A DNA stretch of 64,000 nt, taken from assembly GCF_007828215.1 (NCBI RefSeq), contig NZ_VIUE01000006.1, positions 124,001-188,000 of the forward strand, given 5' to 3'. The DNA comes from Pseudomonas sp. SJZ074. GTDB lineage: Bacteria; Pseudomonadota; Gammaproteobacteria; Pseudomonadales; Pseudomonadaceae. This document shows positions 59,961 to 64,000 of this stretch, in pieces (the first letter of the stretch is position 1; the number at the start of each line of letters is the position of its first letter). The notes below the pieces were generated by a model. That model saw only the letters and a program-made list of their open reading frames with translations. It was not told where the DNA came from and did no database searches. A program made the position numbers and the translations under genes.

Positions 59961-61078
59961 GTATTCCTTTCGTTGATTTAAGAACTCAATATGAGGCGTT
60001 GAAGGAGGAGATACAGGGGCGAATCAACAGCGTACTTGAACATGGGCAATACATTATGGGGCCCGAAGTCGCTGAGCTTGAGGCGCGGCTATCTGCTTTC
60101 ACGGGTGCCAAACACTGTATAACGGTCTCCAGTGGTACGGACGCATTACTTATTAGCCTAATGGCCTTGGGTGTAGCGCCCGGTGATGAGGTGGTAACTA
60201 CTCCGTTCACCTTTGCCGCGACAGCAGAAGTTATTGTTTTATTGGGAGCAAGGCCAGTTTTCGTTGATATCGATCCGCTGACCTGCAACATCGACGTTAA
60301 TCAGCTAGAAGCTGCAATTGGCCGCAAGACAAAAGCGATTATACCCGTCAGCCTTTATGGGCAGCCGTCGGATATGGATGAGATTAACGCGATCGCCGCC
60401 CGATATGGCGATATACCGGTGATTGAGGACGCTGCTCAAAGTTTTGGTGCGGAATACAAGGGGCGTAAGAGCTGTAATTTGTCGACTGTTGGATGTACCA
60501 GTTTTTTTCCAAGTAAGCCTCTCGGATGCTATGGTGATGGCGGAGCAATATTTACTTCTGACGATGCCTTTGCTCAAGCTTGTAGAGAGATTCGCGTTCA
60601 TGGACAAAGTAGGCGATATTGGCATACCCGCGTCGGATTGGGTGGCCGGATGGATACGCTTCAATGCGCGATAGTTTTGGCCAAGCTAAAACGATTTGAT
60701 TGGGAGGTTGCTCAGCGAATCGAGGTGGGGGGGCGCTATAATCGAATAATGGATGAGTTAGGGGTCAGGCGTATTCATCAAAAAAGCGATCGTACGAGCA
60801 TGTTTGCCCAATATACTGTAATGGTAGATAATCGCGAGCAAGTACAAGAAGTTCTCAGGCAGGAGGGTGTTCCTACTGCTGTTCATTATCCCGTTCCTCT
60901 AAATGAGCAACCCGCCTATTGTAGTTATGGTTCGCCATTGGTGACTCCTATATCTAATTCTGTTGCCAGGCTGGTTATGAGTCTACCTATGAGTGCAGAT
61001 GTCACTCCAGTGTTCGAGAGTGTAATATCTGGGTTGCGTAGTGCATTGAATATTAGTTTGAATCACTTTTCTTCGTGA
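59957..61078 (+). CDS. wbpE: UDP-2-acetamido-3-keto-glucuronate aminotransferase (DegT/DnrJ family)
   Basis: WbpE adds the amino group at C3 with PLP. The 373-residue DegT/DnrJ/EryC1-type protein has the opening [49 protein letters not shown] and the PLP lysine in [16 protein letters not shown]. The glycine-rich [20 protein letters not shown] follows. It overlaps wbpD by 4 bp (ATGA). Together wbpA, B, D and E give UDP-2,3-diacetamido glucuronic acid; an epimerase (wbpI) making the manno form would be beyond the window if present. Confidence 0.94.
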   Translation: MSIPFVDLRTQYEALKEEIQGRINSVLEHGQYIMGPEVAELEARLSAFTGAKHCITVSSGTDALLISLMALGVAPGDEVVTTPFTFAATAEVIVLLGARPVFVDIDPLTCNIDVNQLEAAIGRKTKAIIPVSLYGQPSDMDEINAIAARYGDIPVIEDAAQSFGAEYKGRKSCNLSTVGCTSFFPSKPLGCYGDGGAIFTSDDAFAQACREIRVHGQSRRYWHTRVGLGGRMDTLQCAIVLAKLKRFDWEVAQRIEVGGRYNRIMDELGVRRIHQKSDRTSMFAQYTVMVDNREQVQEVLRQEGVPTAVHYPVPLNEQPAYCSYGSPLVTPISNSVARLVMSLPMSADVTPVFESVISGLRSALNISLNHFSS

Positions 61079-61084
61079 GTGCTA

Positions 61085-62377
61085 ATGAATATACGACTCC
61101 TCGGTAATGCTGGGATTTTCTTAGGCGCGAATATCATTAGTGCCGGTATTCCCTTTTTGCTATTGCCGTTTTTGACACGTGCATTGTCTCCTGCTGATTA
61201 TGGAGTTGTGGCCATGTTCGGTATTATGGTCAATCTGTTTGGGGCGGTGACAGGACTCAGCGTGCACGGTGCAATCGGAGTTCGTTTTTTTGAACTTGAA
61301 AAACCCGCTCTGGCACGACTTGTGGGAGCTTGTATTGGTATTTTATTTGTCAGTACAATAGTGATATTTTTTTTGGTTGCGGTGTTTGGGGATTTGCTCG
61401 TTGAATCCACGAGTCTACCATATAGATGGCTGTTAATTGCTGTTTCTATTTCTGGAATGCAGTTTCTTGTAAATATAAAACTTACGCTATGGCAGATGAG
61501 TAGAACGGCCAAGCGATATGGTATTTTTCAAGTGTCTCAGGGCTTAATAAATGCCATGGTTTCGTTGGTGTTCGTATTTGGCTTTCTAATGGGGTGGGAG
61601 GGGCGGGCCCTGGGGCAGGTCATTGCAACTAGTGTTTTCGGACTTTTAGCTTTGTTATTGCTATTGTTGAACAAGGAATTGAGTTACCCCAAAATTGGGG
61701 AAGGGCAAGTCGTAGGCGCGTTGAAATTTGGTGTTCCCTTAGTTCCACATGTAATCGGCGGGCTCGTAATGGTTGTCGCTGATCGATTCATTATTGCCAA
61801 TATGCTTGATATTCAATCGGTGGGTATCTATACCCTAGCACTTCAGATTGGCATGATCATGGGATTGATTGCGGATGCTTTCATTAAGGTTTACGGTCCT
61901 TGGTTGTATACAAGGCTTAAAGAAAATTCTGACGCTGCACGTCTAGAGGTGGTCGGAATAACATACTTGATTTGGCTCGCATTTGCTGCTTTGGCAGTTT
62001 TAGCAATCGGATTTTGCGAGTTGTTTTTCTCTGCTGTAGTGGGCAAGAATTTCATTGCAGCAAAAGAAATCGTTATCTGGTTTTTCTTGGGGCAAAGTTT
62101 TAAAGGAATGTACCTTTCAATTGCAGGGCTTTTCTTTTTTTCGTCTAGAACAAGCAGTGTTTCTATCGTTACAGTTTGTACAGGGGTGTTTTCAGTTGTA
62201 GTTACTGTTTTTTTTGTAAAGCTATATGGTTTGCAGGGCGCCGCTATTGCGTACGCGCTTTCTGAGGGTGTGCTTTTCCTGTTAGCCTGGATGCTCTCCA
62301 GGCGCATTTATTCCATGCCGTGGTCTGAGGTGGTTCGGTCTTTATCGATCATATTGAATCGAGGTTTGTCGAAATGA
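61085..62377 (+). CDS. wzx: Wzx-like O-antigen flippase
   Basis: A 430-residue polytopic protein (about 12 membrane segments) of the polysaccharide biosynthesis/MATE-like flippase family. The opening LLGNAGIFLGANIISAGIPF with LLPFLTRALSPADYGVVAMF is the usual signature. It would flip lipid-linked O-units across the inner membrane. Start is uncertain: GTG 61079 or ATG 61085; neither has a strong ribosome binding site, which suggests coupling to wbpE. Composition is markedly AT-rich. The next gene overlaps its end by 4 bp. Confidence 0.9.
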   Translation: MNIRLLGNAGIFLGANIISAGIPFLLLPFLTRALSPADYGVVAMFGIMVNLFGAVTGLSVHGAIGVRFFELEKPALARLVGACIGILFVSTIVIFFLVAVFGDLLVESTSLPYRWLLIAVSISGMQFLVNIKLTLWQMSRTAKRYGIFQVSQGLINAMVSLVFVFGFLMGWEGRALGQVIATSVFGLLALLLLLLNKELSYPKIGEGQVVGALKFGVPLVPHVIGGLVMVVADRFIIANMLDIQSVGIYTLALQIGMIMGLIADAFIKVYGPWLYTRLKENSDAARLEVVGITYLIWLAFAALAVLAIGFCELFFSAVVGKNFIAAKEIVIWFFLGQSFKGMYLSIAGLFFFSSRTSSVSIVTVCTGVFSVVVTVFFVKLYGLQGAAIAYALSEGVLFLLAWMLSRRIYSMPWSEVVRSLSIILNRGLSK

Positions 62378-62892
62378 AGTTATATATACTGAATTTATTA
62401 TCTAGCTTTCTTCTTTTGTTTCGTCGTGTTGGGTGGGGTATAACATACGCTGTATATCGAAATAAATACGCGATAGATAGGCGTTTTCGATTCAATGGTG
62501 CTTTCATTCAATTTTATGGAAATGGCCGTATTGAAGCCGGTGATAGCTACATTGGGGAACTATCGACTATTCAGGCGGTTGCTGGTGCCGTGGTAAAAAT
62601 AGGCGATGGCTGTAGAATTTCTCATAATGTTAGAATTTATACGCAGTCTGCAGATGCCGATGCAGATTTTTCCCAAGGGAATCCACCCGAGAGGCGCGGT
62701 AATGTTGTCATATGTAATTATTGCTGGATAGGTGCAAACGTTTTTATTAATCCTGGTGTAACTATTGGAGCTAACTCGGTTGTTGGAGCGAACTCGGTTG
62801 TCACAAAGGATGTTCCAGCCGGTGAGATTTGGGGTGGGGTACCTGCAAAACTGATCAGGAAGAAGACAATGGCGAGTGCCTCAGTGGCATAA
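62374..62892 (+). CDS. Hexapeptide-repeat acyltransferase
   Basis: A 172-residue protein with an N-terminal hydrophobic stretch (about residues 3-25) and a left-handed beta-helix acyltransferase domain (GRIEAGDSYIGELSTIQAVA, WIGANVFINPGVTIGANSVVGA, then the end VPAGEIWGGVPAKLIRKK). It likely O- or N-acetylates a sugar of the O-unit; donor and acceptor cannot be told. It overlaps wzx by 4 bp, so it belongs to the same transcript. Confidence 0.88.
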   Translation: MKLYILNLLSSFLLLFRRVGWGITYAVYRNKYAIDRRFRFNGAFIQFYGNGRIEAGDSYIGELSTIQAVAGAVVKIGDGCRISHNVRIYTQSADADADFSQGNPPERRGNVVICNYCWIGANVFINPGVTIGANSVVGANSVVTKDVPAGEIWGGVPAKLIRKKTMASASVA

Positions 62893-62990
62893 CTATGCTT
62901 TATGAAAATAATATAGAATCCTTGTAAGCTTTTGATTAGGTACGAAAGTCATTACGGTTACCTAGGTGGTCTGATAGGAGGGAATGTTAA

Positions 62991-63968
62991 GTGAAAGCAT
63001 TAATTACGGGGGCTGATGGTTTTATCGGCTCTCATCTGACAGAACTGCTTGTGCGTGAAGGGTACGAGGTTAAAGCGCTATCTCAATATAATTCCTTCAA
63101 TTATTGGGGGTGGTTGGAGGGTATTGGGTGCGCGTCGGATATTGAGGTTCTGAGTGGTGATGTTCGTGATCCGCACTACTGTAAGCATATCACCAAAGGC
63201 GTTGATGTCATTTTTAACCTGGCAGCATTGATCGCTATTCCATACTCATATATTGCGCCGGATAGTTACGTTGATACTAACATCAAGGGCGCACTCAATA
63301 TCTGTCAAGCGGCTCTTGAAAACGGTGTGCAGCGTGTTATCCATACTTCGACCAGCGAGGTGTATGGCACAGCACAATACGTGCCTATCGATGAAAAACA
63401 TCCATTGCAGGCGCAGTCACCTTACAGTGCATCGAAGATTGGCGCCGATGCGATGGCGATGAGTTTTTATAATTCGTTTGATTTGCCCCTAACTATCGCG
63501 CGTCCATTTAATACTTATGGCCCTCGCCAATCTGCAAGAGCAGTGATTCCTACTATTATTACCCAGATTGCCAGCGGGAAAAAACAAATTCAATTGGGTG
63601 ACACAACTCCCACTCGCGATTTCAATTATGTTGATGATACCTGTCGTGGTTTCTTGGCGTTGGCTCGATGCAGCGAGGCAGTGGGAGAGACTGTGAATAT
63701 CGGATCTAACTTCGAGATATCTGTTGCGGATACTCTGAATCTGATCCGTGAGTTGATGGGAAGTGATGTGGAATTTCTTACGGATCAGCAAAGAATTCGC
63801 CCTGAAAAATCAGAAGTATTTCGTTTGTGGTGCGATAATACTAAAATTCGCGCGCTAACCGGGTTTGAACCGAAATATGACATTCGCCAAGGGCTGCAGA
63901 AGACAATCGACTGGTTATTGCTTCCAGAGAACTTGGCCAAGTACAAAGCCGATATTTATAACGTTTGA
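62991..63968 (+). CDS. legB: LegB-like NAD-dependent sugar 4,6-dehydratase
   Basis: A 325-residue extended SDR: NAD motif ITGADGFIGSHLTELLV, TSTSEVYGTA (catalytic Ser/Thr-Glu region) and YSASK (Tyr, Lys). The run VKALSQYNSFNYWGWLEGIG and the RPFNTYGPRQSARAVIPTII stretch resemble LegB, the UDP-GlcNAc-type 4,6-dehydratase that starts legionaminic acid synthesis. ATG/GTG: the start is GTG 62991, after GGAGGGAATGTTAA. The 98-bp gap before it is the longest within the wbp genes after wbpA. Other sugar dehydratases of this fold cannot be excluded. Confidence 0.82.
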   Translation: MKALITGADGFIGSHLTELLVREGYEVKALSQYNSFNYWGWLEGIGCASDIEVLSGDVRDPHYCKHITKGVDVIFNLAALIAIPYSYIAPDSYVDTNIKGALNICQAALENGVQRVIHTSTSEVYGTAQYVPIDEKHPLQAQSPYSASKIGADAMAMSFYNSFDLPLTIARPFNTYGPRQSARAVIPTIITQIASGKKQIQLGDTTPTRDFNYVDDTCRGFLALARCSEAVGETVNIGSNFEISVADTLNLIRELMGSDVEFLTDQQRIRPEKSEVFRLWCDNTKIRALTGFEPKYDIRQGLQKTIDWLLLPENLAKYKADIYNV

Positions 63969-63977
63969 GGCGCTCTT

Positions 63978-64000
63978 ATGTTCGACTCTCTGATCCAATT
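63978..64000 (+). CDS. Start of probable LegC-type aminotransferase (cut by window edge)
   Basis: Seven codons are visible, MFDSLIQ, starting 10 bp after the legB stop with GAGG about 7 bp upstream. LegC aminotransferases, which usually follow legB, often begin like this, so legC is the best guess. The assignment rests on position and a few residues only. Confidence 0.45.

Overview
The window is a chromosomal segment of a fluorescent Pseudomonas (P. fluorescens group or close relative). This is inferred from gene content and order, GC-rich codon use, a fused tyrA-aroA gene, an N-acetylglutaminylglutamine amide (NAGGN) osmolyte operon, and many REP/REPIN-type inverted repeats between genes. 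No database search was possible; family calls come from motifs and remembered homologues. No tRNA, rRNA, CRISPR array or intact insertion sequence was seen.

Layout. 1-1852 (minus): an FlhB-C-terminus-like protein cut by the window edge and a FliK-like protein. 2051-9015 (plus): the complete cytochrome c maturation operon ccmABCDEFGH-ccmI, with most genes overlapping the next, followed by a small lipoprotein. 9575-14769: spermidine synthase, an LTA-synthase-like membrane sulfatase, a 50-aa DUF3309-type protein, an SDR oxidoreductase, a CsrA/RsmA paralogue and a YheU-like protein. 14957-19817 (minus): NAGGN osmolyte operon (amidotransferase, synthetase, M42 peptidase). 20090-26417: mnmC, polyphosphate:AMP phosphotransferase, a thiolase, a small DUF6316-like protein and an EamA-type transporter. 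26573-37183: fumC, a DUF2059-type protein, a BolA-family gene, trhO, a DsbA-family protein, an ABC exporter, an RbdA-like GGDEF-EAL protein, a TenA/PqqC-like protein and a GGEEF diguanylate cyclase. This block follows the order I recall around fumC2-rbdA in P. aeruginosa.

37544-54764 is a conserved core block in the order I recall from P. aeruginosa PAO1 (PA3173 down to PA3161): yciK, mupP, ubiG, MTA deaminase, mtnA, gyrA, serC, pheA, hisC, tyrA-aroA, cmk, rpsA, ihfB. It links ubiquinone synthesis, peptidoglycan recycling, methionine salvage and aromatic amino acid synthesis with replication and translation functions. A LapA-domain membrane protein follows ihfB.

From about 55.0 kb to the end the DNA becomes clearly AT-richer and turns into a surface-polysaccharide (O-antigen) locus: wzz, wbpA, wbpB, wbpD, wbpE, a Wzx-like flippase, a hexapeptide acyltransferase, a LegB-like 4,6-dehydratase and the first codons of a probable legC. 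wbpA/B/D/E make a UDP-2,3-diacetamido uronic acid; legB/legC suggest a nonulosonic (legionaminic-type) acid branch. Insertion of a variable O-antigen cassette behind rpsA-ihfB matches the known P. aeruginosa site, but the gene set differs (no wbpC between wbpB and wbpD, LegB-type genes present). I saw no clearly undescribed system. The most interesting points are this cassette, the decayed-looking 0.8-kb spacer between wzz and wbpA, and an apparent RsmA-type hairpin over the ribosome binding site of the csrA paralogue.
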